Below are positions 48,006 through 56,744 of a DNA stretch of 64,000 nucleotides, piece after piece (positions within the stretch are counted from its first letter, which is position 1; the number at the start of each line of letters is the position of its first letter). The notes beneath the pieces were generated by a model. The model was not told the origin of the DNA. It did no database searches and saw only the letters and a program-made list of their open reading frames with translations. Position numbers and translations under genes: made by a program. The DNA comes from DATLED01 sp963750255 (lineage in GTDB: Bacteria; Actinomycetota; Acidimicrobiia; Acidimicrobiales; CADCTF01): NCBI GenBank assembly GCA_963750255.1, contig CAVVPZ010000001.1, positions 186,001 to 250,000 of the forward strand. Direction: 5' to 3'.

Positions 48006-49862
48006 TGGTCAACCTCCTGGGCGCCGGGGAAGGCGTTCTTGACTCGCTCGGCCGGCGACTCGGGGGACATCCGCGGCGCGTCACGCAGGTCGGCGGCCGT
48101 CATCGACTCGTCGTCATCGGCGCCCGCGGCAACGCCCGCCTCTTCGCCAACCAGCCGCAGGGGCACCCGGCGGCCGAAGTGCGCCGCCAGCGCGGCCTCG
48201 ACCTCACCTTGGAAGGGCAGGCACTGGTCTCGGTGGGCCGCGCCGGGCAGGGCGAACACGGCGGCGTCACCGGCGGCGGGGAGGAAACGGCCGGCGCTGA
48301 ATCGCGACCGCACGCGGGGGTGCAGTGCCCCCAGGATCTCGTCGCCCCAGGCCTTGGCCAACTCGTCGCGGCTGGGGAGTTCGCCTGACTCGGCCACCGA
48401 CGCAGTCGGCTGGAGCGCAGCTGACGCCGCCGGGGCCGGGGCCGTCGCCTCGTGCGCAGCGGCAGCGTCGACCGGAGCGTTGCGCACCGACCCCAGCGTG
48501 CGGCGCCCGGTCGCCGAGGTCGCCGCCGGGGTGGATGCCGGGGAGGATGCCGATCGCCCGGCCCGCGGCGTGGCACCGGTCGCGGCACTGGCGGCGCGAG
48601 CGGTGGCCAAGGCTGCGTTCATGGCGTCGGGACCGGTGGGCGCGGTCGTGGCAGCAGGTGCAGGTGCCCCACCACCCGGAGCGACAGCAGCCGCCGGCGC
48701 GGCCGCCGGACTCCCCGCTGCAGGCGGAGCAAAGGCGGGCCCGACCGCGCCTCCCTCGAGGCGACGTTCGAGGCGGTCGATCCGTTCGAGCAGGGCGCTG
48801 GGCGAGGCGTCGGCCTCGGGGGCGGTGATGCGCACCAGCGCCACCTCGAGGGTGACCCGGGGGTCGAGCGCCTCGCGCATCTGGGTGCTGGCCTCGCCGA
48901 CGATCTCCATGGCCCGCACCACGGCGGCCGCCCCCAGTTGCCGGCCGACCTCGGCCACTCGTTCGACTTCGGACGCCGGCAGGTCGACCAACGCCGGGCG
49001 CGCGTCCGGCCAGGAACGCGTCGCGCAACGAGGCCAGCGTCTCCTCGGCCAACCGACGCGGGTCGCGCCCGGCGGCGCAGCCCTCGGCGACGGCGGCGAG
49101 GGCGCGGGCCGGGTCGCGTTCGACGAGCGCTTCGAGGATCTCGGCCGCCACCGGCACCTCGTCCTCAGCCTCCCCGAGGGCGGCGGCTTGGTCGAGACTG
49201 GACAGTGCGTCGCGGGCCGATCCCGCTCCCCGTCGCACCACCTTGTCGAGCGACGAGTCGTCGAGCCCGAGGCCGGCGTCGGCGTTGACCGCTCGCACGA
49301 GGCCGCCCAGCGTCTCGGCGCCGAGGAGGTGAAAGGTGAAGTGCTGGACCCGGCTGATGATGGTCGGCAGCACCTTCTGGGGGTCGGTGGTCGCCAGCAC
49401 GAAGACGACGTGCGAAGGCGGCTCTTCGAGCGTCTTCAGCAGCGTGTTGGAGGCCCCCGGCGTGAGCATGTGGACCTCGTCGATGATGTACACCTTGCGC
49501 AGCCCGGTGGTGCCGAGCGACGCCTTGGACACCAGGTCGCGCATGGCGTCGACGCCGTTGTTGGAGGCGGCATCCATCTCGATGACCGCGAACGACGAAC
49601 TCGTGCCGACCGACACGCAACTCTCACAGACGCCGCAGGGCTCGCCGTCGTCGAGCTTCTCGCAGTTGAGCGCCTTGGCCAGGATGCGGGCGGTCGAGGT
49701 CTTGCCCGTCCCCCGGGGTCCGCTGAAGAGATACCCCTGGCCCACCCGCCGGTCGCGCACGGCGTTGCGCAAGGCCTGGGTCACGTGGTCCTGGCCGAGG
49801 ACCTCGGCGAATCGGCCCGGCCGATAGCGCCGGTAGAGCGACTGGTAGGTCTCGTCGGCCAC
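48002..49862 (-). CDS. dnaX: DNA polymerase III gamma/tau subunit (one frameshift)
   Basis: GTG 49862 to TGA 48002-48004, about 619 residues. The AAA+ clamp-loader half is intact: SLYRRYRPGRFAEVLGQDHV, FSGPRGTGKTSTARILAKALNC (Walker A), the zinc site CGVCESC, VYIIDEVHMLTPGASNTLLKTLEEPP (Walker B) and the sensor 1 segment LATTDPQKVLPTIISR. Domain III follows, then an Ala/Pro-rich linker and a C-terminal tau-like domain (ELAKAWGDEILGALHPRVRSRFSAGRFLPA). One extra G near 48994 breaks the frame between domain III helices; restored it reads FLAGRAPALVDLPASEVERVAEVG. There is no A-rich slippery site there, so it is not a programmed frameshift. Confidence 0.94.
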
Positions 49863-49895
49863 GGAGGCGATCCTACGGACGGTGCGAACGCGACG

Positions 49896-50034
49896 GAGCC
49901 GGTGCCCGGTGCGGCGGTCAGGCTGAACTGCGGCACACGGCACACGTTCCGCTGAGAGCTGCTGCCTTCCGGCCCTGACTCGGTTCACGGGATGCGGTTG
50001 CGCAGGACCCGACCGCCGCACCCGGCACCGGCTC
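49896..50034 (-). ncRNA. ffs: Signal recognition particle RNA (small bacterial type)
   Basis: On the minus strand the apical signature AGTCAGGGCCGGAAGGCAGC matches the SRP54-binding loop of 4.5S RNA (GTCAGG-CCGGAAGGAAGCAGC in E. coli). The flanks form a long hairpin: GAGCCGGTGCC at 50034-50024 pairs with GGCACCGGCTC near 49906-49896, and the helix continues through GGTGCGGCGGTC on both sides with a few bulges. It lies directly upstream of dnaX on the same strand, a usual place in actinomycetes. Exact ends are set by the helix and may be a few bases off. Confidence 0.92.
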
Positions 50035-50063
50035 ACAAAGCAACGTCGACACCACGATACCCT

Positions 50064-50126
50064 GTCCGTTCTGAACCTGCGTGGGTCCGTTCTGAACCTG
50101 CGTGGGTCCGTCCTGAACCTGCGTAG
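50064..50126. repeat. Three tandem 21-bp repeats between SRP RNA and tRNA-Ser
   Basis: Unit GTCCGTTCTGAACCTGCGTG plus G at 50064-50084 and 50085-50105 is identical; the third (50106-50126) differs at two places, and a decayed fourth follows (GGTCCGTCCTGCG). Upstream of both the minus-strand SRP RNA gene and the plus-strand tRNA gene, so it sits in a divergent stable-RNA promoter region. Confidence 0.9.
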
Positions 50127-50152
50127 GGTCCGTCCTGCGCGTGCGCAGGCCG

Positions 50153-50240
50153 GGAGGGATGCGAGAGCGGCCGAATCGGTACGATTGGAAGTCGTATGAG
50201 GGGCAACCCTCCGTGGGTTCAAATCCCACTCCCTCCGCCA
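50153..50240 (+). tRNA. tRNA-Ser (anticodon GGA)
   Basis: Class II tRNA of 88 nt including an encoded CCA. Acceptor GGAGGGA pairs with TCCCTCC, discriminator G. The anticodon stem TACGA/TCGTA holds loop TTGGAAG with GGA at 34-36. A long variable arm (TGAGGGGCAACCCTCC) and T arm GTGGG-TTCAAAT-CCCAC are present. Decodes UCC and UCU. Confidence 0.96.
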
Positions 50241-50251
50241 CGATGCACGCT

Positions 50252-50280
50252 CACCGGCCGCCCGACAAGGGCGGCTGGTG
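50252..50280 (+). terminator. Hairpin after tRNA-Ser(GGA)
   Basis: CACCGGCCGCCC (50252-50263) and GGGCGGCTGGTG (50269-50280) pair at 11 of 12 positions round a GACAA loop, 12 bases after the tRNA end. It also lies just past the stop of the convergent caspase-like gene, so it could serve both. No U run. Confidence 0.6.
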
Positions 50281-50298
50281 CCGTTCGGAGCCGTTGCG

Positions 50299-51524
50299 CT
50301 ACTTCGAGCAGCGCACGACGCCGACGGTCAGGTTGGCGCACCCGTCCTGGGGCGGCGGGGGCGGCGTCGAAGGAGGCGGGGACGACGGCTGCGGTTGCGA
50401 CGGCGGAGCCTCCTGGGGCGGCGGCGGTGCCGACCCCGGTACCCGGAGGTCGAACTCACCAGATCGCGCTGGTCGTCTTGCACGGGGAGGCGGTCGGGGA
50501 AGTCCCGACGGAGTTCTTGGGTGGCGAAGGCGTAGGCCGCCTCCACGCTGGAGATGCCGCGGCCCAGCATCCCGCGTCGCACCATGTACTCCACCAGGTA
50601 CGACCGACCGAACCCGGTGTTCTCATACGCGAGGCGATCGGCGGGCGCAGCGGCGGTGAGGATGCGTCCGGGCTTGACGACCTCGTCGAAACCCCCGCCG
50701 TAGCAACCCGCGATCGTGATCCACGCCCGACGGGCCGGCGAGCGGTCGAGCAGCGCCGCCACCTCACCATCGGTGACGGCGTTGCCGTCACTGCCAACGA
50801 GAGCCTCGGTCGTACGTCCCAGCTTCTGCACGTGGCCGGCGTAGAACACCACCATCGTGGCGTCGGGGCCGGAGTGCGACGTGAGCCAGTCGAACGCCGC
50901 TCGGACGACCCCCGCTGAGGCTTGCCCGTCGCGAAGCACCATCCGCCGGTCGGCGGTGATCCCGAAACTGGCGAGGGCGGCGTCGACGTCGTTGACGTCG
51001 GCGACGGCCGACTTCAGGTCGTGCTCGGTGCCCGGGTAGTCGTTGATCCCGATGAGCAGGGCCCAGGTGCCCCCCGTCGGGGTGACGCCGCTGTACTGGC
51101 TGGCGGCCAGCTCACGGGGAGGGGCCTGCCGGGTGACCGGACCGCTGAACGACGACGGCGGCGTGATGACGACATCGCCGGCCCGTGAGGGGGCAGTGGT
51201 CGACGTCGATGTCGACGGGGGCGGCCCGGCGAGTTGCAGCGCAGCGTCGGGGACGGCGAGCGCGCTCGGCGCGACCCGCAGACGCACACCGAGTCCATCG
51301 AACCCCCCTGCCAGCGAGGTGGCCGCTGCGGCGGGATCGCCCTGGCGGGTGACGGGCGTGGTGGCGGCGACTGCGCTGCCGTCACCAGCCCCGGAGGCCA
51401 GGACGGGGACGACCTCGGTCCAGGCCAGGACGCTGACGATGACCACCACGAGGGCAGCACCGAAGGACTTCGTTCCATACCGCACCCGTCCGCGCCCGTC
51501 CTGTCCCTTGACCCCTGTATGCAT
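50299..51524 (-). CDS. Secreted or anchored caspase-like (C14) peptidase
   Basis: About 408 residues from ATG 51524. A basic start and one hydrophobic helix (FGAALVVVIVSVLAWTEVVPVL) lead to a Thr/Pro linker and a caspase fold: WALLIGINDYPGTEHDLKSAVADVNDVDAALASFGI, MVVFYAGHVQKLG with the catalytic His, and WITIAGCYGGGFDEVVKPGRILTAA with the catalytic Cys, the His-Cys dyad of metacaspase-like enzymes. LSGTSxQEAFxYA-like segment SSVEAAYAFATQEL follows. After an indel near 50450 the tail becomes Pro-rich and ends DGCANLTVGVVRCSK with two Cys. Probably acts outside the membrane; substrate unknown. Lies convergent to tRNA-Ser. Confidence 0.82.
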
Positions 51525-51611
51525 TGCAGACGCCGGACGGCCCCAGCGCCGCCCGACGTGACCCTCTGGTTTCCATAGTTCGATGCCCGACCTAGATGTT
51601 CCTTCCCGACG

Positions 51612-52100
51612 GTGGTGATTACGGTGCAAGAGGTGCGAACCGACGCCGAGTTCATGGACATGGCCCTCGAAGAAGCGACCTTGGCCACCGCGCACGGCGA
51701 CGTGCCCATCGGCGCCCTCGTCGTCGTCGGCGGGGAGATCGTCGCCCGGCGCCACAACGAGCGCGAGTCGCGTCCCGACCCGACGGCCCACGCCGAGATC
51801 CTGGCCTTGGCTGACGCTGCCGCCGCCCTCGGCACCTGGCGACTCACCGAAGCCACCCTGGTCGTCACACTCGAGCCCTGCCCGATGTGCGCCGGCGCCC
51901 TGGTGGCGTCGCGCCTCGGCCGCCTGGTCTACGGCGCCGCCGACCTCAAAGCCGGCGCCGTGGGGTCGCTCTACAACCTCTGCACCGACCCCCGGCTCAA
52001 CCACGAGGTGGCCTGGACCGCCGGCGTGCGGGCCGAGGAGTCGGCCGCCCTGCTCACCGGGTTCTTCGCCGAACGCCGCAGCGCCGCGAGTACGATCTAG
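51612..52100 (+). CDS. tadA: tRNA-specific adenosine deaminase
   Basis: About 162 residues from GTG 51612 (GTG 51624 is another option). Deaminase fold with DPTAHAEILALADAA (zinc His and catalytic Glu) and LEPCPMCAGALVASRLGRLVYGAAD (two zinc Cys), then GAVGSLYNLCTDPRLNHEVAWTAGV, typical of TadA. It converts A34 to inosine in tRNA-Arg(ACG). The C-terminal LLTGFFAERR is usual. tRNA-Ser(CGA) follows 18 bases after the stop, and tadA next to a tRNA-Ser gene is seen in many actinomycetes. Confidence 0.95.
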   Translation: MVITVQEVRTDAEFMDMALEEATLATAHGDVPIGALVVVGGEIVARRHNERESRPDPTAHAEILALADAAAALGTWRLTEATLVVTLEPCPMCAGALVASRLGRLVYGAADLKAGAVGSLYNLCTDPRLNHEVAWTAGVRAEESAALLTGFFAERRSAASTI

Positions 52101-52118
52101 CGCTGCTGCTTCACCCAG

Positions 52119-52206
52119 GGAGGGGTGCGAGAGCGGCCGAATCGGACGGTCTCGAAAACCGTTGTGGCGCAAGTCACCGTGGGTTCAAATCCCACCCCCT
52201 CCGCCA
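52119..52206 (+). tRNA. tRNA-Ser (anticodon CGA)
   Basis: 88 nt with encoded CCA. Acceptor GGAGGGG/CCCCTCC, anticodon stem ACGGT/ACCGT with loop CTCGAAA placing CGA at 34-36, long variable arm (TGTGGCGCAAGTCACC) and T arm GTGGG/CCCAC. It shares the D arm GCGAGAGCGGCCGAATCGG with the tRNA-Ser at 50153. Decodes UCG. Confidence 0.96.
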
Positions 52207-52229
52207 AGCAAAACAGCAGGCCAGCCCCG

Positions 52230-52276
52230 TTCTGGGTGGTTTGGACGACCTCATAGGTCGCCGAACACGCCCAGAA
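52230..52276. repeat. Dispersed palindrome, family D (47 nt)
   Basis: TTCTGGGTGGTTTGGACGAC plus CT is mirrored by AGGTCGCCGAACACGCCCAGAA around a CAT loop; 17 of 22 positions pair. The TTCTGGG/CCCAGAA ends and total size match the other copies though the interior is unrelated. It lies 23 bases after tRNA-Ser(CGA), where a terminator would be expected, and before the stop of copZ. Confidence 0.82.
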
Positions 52277-52334
52277 GGAGCAGCGCCCGACTGCCGGTTG
52301 TGGCGCACGTCGCTGTGGCCACGACGACCTCGAG

Positions 52335-52541
52335 TCACGAGACGAGTTCGAAGCCGGCCTCTTCGACGGCGGCGCGGACGGCTGCCTCGTCGATGGGCGA
52401 GGCGCTGGTGACCTTGACGTTGCCCGACTCGAGATCGACGTCGACGCCGGTCACACCGTCGAGTCCTGTGAGCTCGGTGGTCACGCTCTGCTCGCAGTGC
52501 CCGCACGTCATGCCCGACACCTTGTATGTGGTCGTGGTCAT
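52335..52541 (-). CDS. copZ: CopZ-type metallochaperone (HMA domain)
   Basis: 68 residues. ATG 52541 is preferred because AAGGAG lies ten bases upstream; a TTG 18 bases earlier is in frame but would include that ribosome site. It has YKVSGMTCGHCEQSVTTEL, the MxCxxC copper site, then the ferredoxin-like fold (GVTGVDVDLESGNVKVTS, IDEAAVRAAVEEAGFEL). It carries Cu(I) to the P-type ATPase encoded two genes upstream. Last gene of the copper operon. Confidence 0.93.
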   Translation of the reverse strand: MTTTTYKVSGMTCGHCEQSVTTELTGLDGVTGVDVDLESGNVKVTSASPIDEAAVRAAVEEAGFELVS

Positions 52542-52570
52542 CTTCGTGGTCTCCTTCAATATTCCGGTGG

Positions 52571-53020
52571 TCAGCTCACCTTGACGGTGATCTTCATGCC
52601 TTGGGCGTAGTGGCCGGGCTCGTGACAGCCGATCACGTACGAGCCCGCCTTGTCGAACGTGGTCGTGAACTCGCCCGTCTTGCCCGGCGCAACCGTGACG
52701 AGTTGAGTGCCGGACATGTGCTCCATGTCGTGGTGGCCGCTCGCCGCACCCTTTGCCATCTCCTGCTCGTGATCGTCCTGGGCGGCCGGCGTGCCCAGCA
52801 GGGCTTCATGCACGAGGCTCCCCTTGTTGGCGAACACGAAGCGGACTTCTTCGCCTTTGGCCACCGCGATCTCGGTCGGCTTGTAGGCGATGTCGACCAT
52901 CTCGATGTCGACCGTGCGGGTGCCCGACGAGCTGGACGAGTCACTCGAGTTCCCGCAGGCGGTCGAGAGCAGGGCGATGCATCCGAATCCGAGCAGGGCG
53001 GCAGTACGAAAGGCGGGCAT
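52571..53020 (-). CDS. Cupredoxin-like copper-binding lipoprotein
   Basis: 149 residues from ATG 53020. Signal peptide with lipobox LLSTACG, Ser-rich linker, then a cupredoxin: VDIEMVDIAYKPTEIAVAKGEEVRFVFANKGSLVHEALLG with the first copper His, and SYVIGCHEPGHYAQGMKITVKV with Cys, His and Met, a full type 1 copper set. A His/Met-rich insert (DDHEQEMAKGAASGHHDMEHM) lies between and may bind extra copper. It sits between the copper ATPase (13 bases away) and CopZ, so it probably holds periplasmic or surface copper for export. Confidence 0.9.
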   Translation of the reverse strand: MPAFRTAALLGFGCIALLSTACGNSSDSSSSSGTRTVDIEMVDIAYKPTEIAVAKGEEVRFVFANKGSLVHEALLGTPAAQDDHEQEMAKGAASGHHDMEHMSGTQLVTVAPGKTGEFTTTFDKAGSYVIGCHEPGHYAQGMKITVKVS

Positions 53021-53033
53021 GGCGAACGATCCT

Positions 53034-55130
53034 TCAGGGGTTGGTGGTGGGACGGAGATCGAGTCGGCGAAGCAGCTGGGCATTCAGGGCAACGACGATG
53101 GTCGATGCGCTCATGAGGAGCGCGCCGACGGCGGGAGGAAGTGTGAATCCTGCCCACGCCAACGCCCCACCGGCCAGCGGGATGGCGACGACGTTGTAGC
53201 CCGCCGCCCAGCCAAGGTTCTGCACCATCTTGCGGTAGCTGGCCTTGGACAGGGTGACGACACCGAGGACGCTACGGGGGTCGCTCGAGGCGAGGATCAC
53301 CCCGGCCGACTCGATGGCGACGTCGGTGCCGGCGCCGATGGCAAGGCCGACATCAGCCCGGGCCAGCGCCGGCGCATCGTTGACGCCGTCGCCCACCATC
53401 GCCACCTTGCGGCCTCGGCTCTGGAGCTCAGCCACCTTGGCGTCCTTGTCTTCGGGAAGCACTTCGGACATCACCTCGTCGATGCCGAGCTCTCGGCCGA
53501 CGGCCTCGGCCACCTGGCGGGCGTCGCCCGTGATCATCACCACGCGGATGCCCTGGGCCTGGAGTTCGGTGACCGCTTGGCGGGCCTCGGGCCGCACCTC
53601 ATCGGCCAGCCCGAAGGCACCCTGAATTCCGTCGTCGGAGACGAGGTAGAGCACGGCCGCTCCCCGCTCCTTCCAGGCTCTTGTCTCCGTCGCCAGCGAC
53701 TCGGCTTCGGTCAGCCCACGTTCGCGGAGCATGGCCGGGCCGCCGATGCCGTAGCGCACGCCGTCGACCGACGCTTCGACCCCGCGGCCAGTGATGGAAC
53801 GGAAGTCGGAGGCCCGCTCGACCGGTCCCGCCGCCTCGGCGGCGCGCACGATGGCTCGGGCCAGGGGATGCTCGGAGTCGCCTTCGATGGCGCCGGCCAG
53901 ACCGAGGATCGCCGAGTCGTCGAGCGAGCCGGCTGTAACCGTCCCCAGCAGCGCTGGCTCTCCCTTGGTGAGGGTGCCCGTCTTGTCGAACATCACGGTG
54001 TCGATGCTGCGCATGCGTTCGAGGGCGAGGCGGTCCTTGATGAGGATCCCGGCGCGGGCCGCAATCGCCGACGAAAGGCTGCGTAACCAGCGGGATGGCG
54101 AGGCCCAGCGCATGGGGGCAACTGATCACCAGCACGCCGACGGTGAGCAAGACCGCCGTCCCCAGCCTGCCCACGGCCGCCCACGCCACGAACGTGACGA
54201 TCGCGGCGGAAGCGGCGACGAAGAAGAGGAGGGCGGCGGCCCGGTCGGCCAGCGCCTGAGCCCGTGACTTCGAACCCTGGGCCTCGGCCACCAGCCGCTG
54301 AATGCCGGCAAGGGCGGTGTCGTCACCAAGGGCGTCGACCCGCACCCGGATCGACGAATCGGTCGAGACGGTGCCCCCGACCACGCGGTCACCCACCGAC
54401 TTGGCCACCGTGCGGGATTCGCCGGTGATCATCGATTCATCGACTTCGGCGGCGCCGTCGACGATCTCGCCGTCGGCCGGCACCCGGCTTCCGGACCGGA
54501 CCAACACGACGTCGCCAGCGGCAAGTCACCGATGGCCACGACGCTGATCTCGCCGTCGTCGCCCACCCGGTCGGCCTCGTCGGGGAGCAGGGCGGCGAGC
54601 GCCGAGAGGGCGTCCGACGCCTGTCCGAGCGCCTTCATCTCCTGCCAGTGCCCCAACAACATGATCGTGATCAGGGCGGCCAGTTCCCACCAGAACTCGA
54701 GATCGAACCAACCGAGCGACGTCGCCATCGACGCCGAGTACGCCACGGTGATGGCCATGGCGATCAGCAGCATCATCCCCGGCTGGCGGCTGCGGATCTC
54801 GCCCAAGCCCCCGGTGAGGAAGGGCCAGCCGCCCCACACGAAGATCACGGTGCCGAGCACCGGCCCGACCAGCGCCATACCCGGGAAGTCGAGGTCGTAG
54901 CCCAGCCACCCCATCACCATGTGACTGGTGACGACCACCGGCACCGACAGCAGCAGGCTCCACCAGAACCGCCGACGGAACATGGCGACGTGATCTCCGT
55001 GACCACCACCGTGCCCCATCGCCGCATGGCCACCGCCGCCCTCGGGCATGTCGTGGTCCGGCATGTCGTGATCGGGCATGTCGTGATCGGGCATGTCGTG
55101 TTGCGTGTGCGGACCTGCGTGCGTAGCCAT
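53034..55130 (-). CDS. copB: Copper-exporting P1B-type ATPase, CPH subclass (CopB-like), two frameshifts
   Basis: ATG 55130 to TGA 53034-53036, about 698 residues. There is no HMA domain; the N-terminus is a His/Met-rich tail with four HDMPD-type repeats (15-bp tandem units, about 55045-55104) and HAAMGHGGGHGDH. Transmembrane metal site VISCPHALGLAIPL (CPH, not CPC), phosphorylation site FDKTGTLTKG, HP motif GDSEHPLARAI, ATP-site GDGVNDAPALARADVGLAIG. The CPH form and His-rich tail mark the CopB group, usually exporting Cu(II)/Cu(I) or Ag. Indels near 54525 and 54070 break the frame. 31 bases downstream of arsI. Confidence 0.92.
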
Positions 55131-55161
55131 CACCGGTGGCCCTGCCCTCACCAGCCTCGAC

Positions 55162-55587
55162 TCATGCCTCGCAGGCGCACGACCCCGCACCGCAGAGGTC
55201 GACGCCGGATGACGGTGGGGTGTCGGCGTCGGCCAGCACGGTGTAGATCTCCCAGGGCGCGCCGTCGGGATCGCTGACCCACACTTTTTCCTGCAGGGCG
55301 TAGCAGCACTCGCCCGACTCGGCTTCGGGGGCGAGGCCCTCGTCGTGGAGGCGACGCTCGGCCGACGCGACCTCCTCCGTCGTCTCGACCTCGACGCCCA
55401 GGTGATTGAGCGACCCGGCGGCGGCGGTCGAACTCTGGATGAGCACCAGCTTCAGCGGCGGCTCGGCCACCTCGAAGTTGGCGTAGCCGGGTCGGCGCTT
55501 GGCCGGCTCGACGGCGAAGAGCCGGGAGTAGAACGCGACGGCAGCGTCGACGTCGCTCACGTTGAGGGCCAGTTGCACACGGGACAT
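55162..55587 (-). CDS. arsI: ArsI/CadI-type heavy-metal resistance dioxygenase
   Basis: 141 residues from ATG 55587, with GAGGAG eight bases upstream. VOC fold: RVQLALNVSDVDAAVAFYSRLFAVEPAKRRPGYANFEV, LNHLGVEVETTEEVASAERRL, EKVWVSDPDGAPWEIYTVL, supplying the His/His/Glu metal triad. The vicinal Cys pair GECCYAL is the trivalent-organoarsenical site of ArsI, and the tail DLCGAGSCACEA adds more thiols. ArsI cleaves the C-As bond of methylarsenite; close relatives (CadI) are cadmium-induced. Divergent from arsR, upstream of copB. Confidence 0.9.
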   Translation of the reverse strand: MSRVQLALNVSDVDAAVAFYSRLFAVEPAKRRPGYANFEVAEPPLKLVLIQSSTAAAGSLNHLGVEVETTEEVASAERRLHDEGLAPEAESGECCYALQEKVWVSDPDGAPWEIYTVLADADTPPSSGVDLCGAGSCACEA

Positions 55588-55598
55588 CGGGTTCTCCT

Positions 55599-55620
55599 CA
55601 TATCGATGATGATAGATATG
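55599..55620. promoter_or_regulatory. Dyad in the arsI-arsR divergent promoter, likely ArsR operator
   Basis: CATATC and GATATG end a 22-bp imperfect palindrome (18 of 22 symmetric positions; centre GATGATGATA). It begins 12 bases before the arsI start and 58 bases before the arsR start, in the only A/T-rich part of the region. ArsR dimers bind such dyads and leave on binding As(III). Confidence 0.65.
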
Positions 55621-55677
55621 ACTGTGGCGCACATATAGACTGCTGTCAATACGTTTGTTCGAACCCGGGAGCTGGGC

Positions 55678-56016
55678 GTGGAGATCAAGACCATCGAGGC
55701 GTGTTGTGGACCCGTGCTCGAGTCGGCGTTGACCGAAGACCAGGCCATCGAGTTGGCGGCTGCGTTCAAGGTGCTGGCCGACCCGGTGCGGCTCCGGCTG
55801 CTGTCGCTCATCGCCGGAGCCGGCGACGGTGAGGCCTGCGCCTGCGACCTGGTCGAGCCCATCGGCCGGGCCCAGCCCACGATCAGCCACCACCTCGGCG
55901 TGCTCACCGACGCCGGCCTGGTCACTCGGGAAAAGCGCGGCAAGTGGGCTTGGTACCGGCCGGTGCCCGAGCGCCTGGCTCTGCTCCGCGACGTTCTCGG
56001 CACCGTCTCGTGTTGA
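55678..56016 (+). CDS. arsR: ArsR-family repressor
   Basis: 112 residues from GTG 55678. Winged helix: AIELAAAFKVLADPVRLRLLSLIAGAG, EACACDLVEPIGRAQPTISHHLGVLTDAGLVTREKRGKWAWYRP. The ACACDL segment places the two Cys at the start of the alpha-3/recognition region like the ELCVCDL site of classical arsenite sensors. An additional CC pair lies near the N-terminus (EACCGP) and a terminal Cys ends the protein. It probably represses itself with the aquaporin gene and the divergent arsI-copB set. Confidence 0.94.
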   Translation: MEIKTIEACCGPVLESALTEDQAIELAAAFKVLADPVRLRLLSLIAGAGDGEACACDLVEPIGRAQPTISHHLGVLTDAGLVTREKRGKWAWYRPVPERLALLRDVLGTVSC

Positions 56017-56744
56017 GCCACCGGCCCGCGCTCTGGCGCCGCTGCCTGGCCGAGGGGTTGGGCACGGGCCTGCTCGTCACCGTCGTCGTCGGGTCAGGCA
56101 TCGCCGCACAACGACTCTCCCCCGGTGATGCCGGCCTCCAGCTGTTCGAGAACGCGGCTGCCACCGCTGCCGGCCTCATCGCGTTGATCCTCGCCCTCGG
56201 ACCGGTCTCTGGGGCCCACTTCAACCCGGCGGTGACGCTGGCCGACCGCTGGTTCAGGGGACTCGACACCGTCGACGCCGCCGCCTACGTCGGCAGCCAG
56301 GTCGGCGGCGGCTGTGCGGGCGCGGTGTTGGCCAACGTGATGTTCGCCCTGCCGGCCGTCGAAGTCTCGACGACGGTGCGAGCCGGCGGGCATCTCTTGT
56401 TGGCGGAGGTCGTGGCCACCGTCGGACTGCTCCTCGTGATCTTCGGGGTCGTGCGCTCGGGACGGTCATCGGCCGCCCCCTTCGCCGTCGGCGCCTACAT
56501 CGGGGGCGCCTACTTCTTCACGTCGTCGACGAGTTTCGCCAACCCAGCCGTCACCATCGGGCGCACCCTGAGCGACACCTTCGCCGGCATCGCACCCTCG
56601 TCTGCGCCTGGATTCATCGCCGCCCAATTGGTGGGTCTGGCCGTGGCCATCGGACTCATCGCCGCGCTGTACCCCGGGATGGCCGACGAGGCTGACGCCG
56701 TCGTCGTGCCTGTCACTTCTGATAGTCGACATTTCGGGGACTGA
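56010..56744 (+). CDS. Aquaporin-family channel in an arsenic operon (AqpS-like)
   Basis: About 244 residues from GTG 56010 (TTG 56013 overlaps the arsR stop). Six membrane helices and the two half-helix signatures: GPVSGAHFNPAVTLADRW and STSFANPAVTIGRTLSDTF, both with intact NPA. The helix-2 region ATAAGLIALILALG and the second-half helix EVVATVGLLLVIFGVVRSG fit MIP channels. Placed right behind arsR it resembles AqpS/GlpF-type channels that let As(OH)3 or methylarsenicals pass down their gradient. The final GFIAAQLVGLAVAIGLIAALYPG completes the pore. Confidence 0.88.
   Translation: MLSHRPALWRRCLAEGLGTGLLVTVVVGSGIAAQRLSPGDAGLQLFENAAATAAGLIALILALGPVSGAHFNPAVTLADRWFRGLDTVDAAAYVGSQVGGGCAGAVLANVMFALPAVEVSTTVRAGGHLLLAEVVATVGLLLVIFGVVRSGRSSAAPFAVGAYIGGAYFFTSSTSFANPAVTIGRTLSDTFAGIAPSSAPGFIAAQLVGLAVAIGLIAALYPGMADEADAVVVPVTSDSRHFGD

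Noticed and set aside
48960..49020. Frame change in dnaX considered as the programmed frameshift known from E. coli
   Set aside because: No A-rich slippery heptamer or stem-loop arrangement at the site; simple removal of one G restores the protein, as in neighbouring indel-hit genes.
50064..50140. Tandem repeats considered as a CRISPR array
   Set aside because: The 21-bp units are directly joined with no spacers, and no cas genes are present.
52112..52300. tRNA-Ser plus palindrome as an integrative-element attachment site
   Set aside because: No integrase gene and no second copy of the tRNA 3' end in the window apart from the related, complete tRNA-Ser at 50153.
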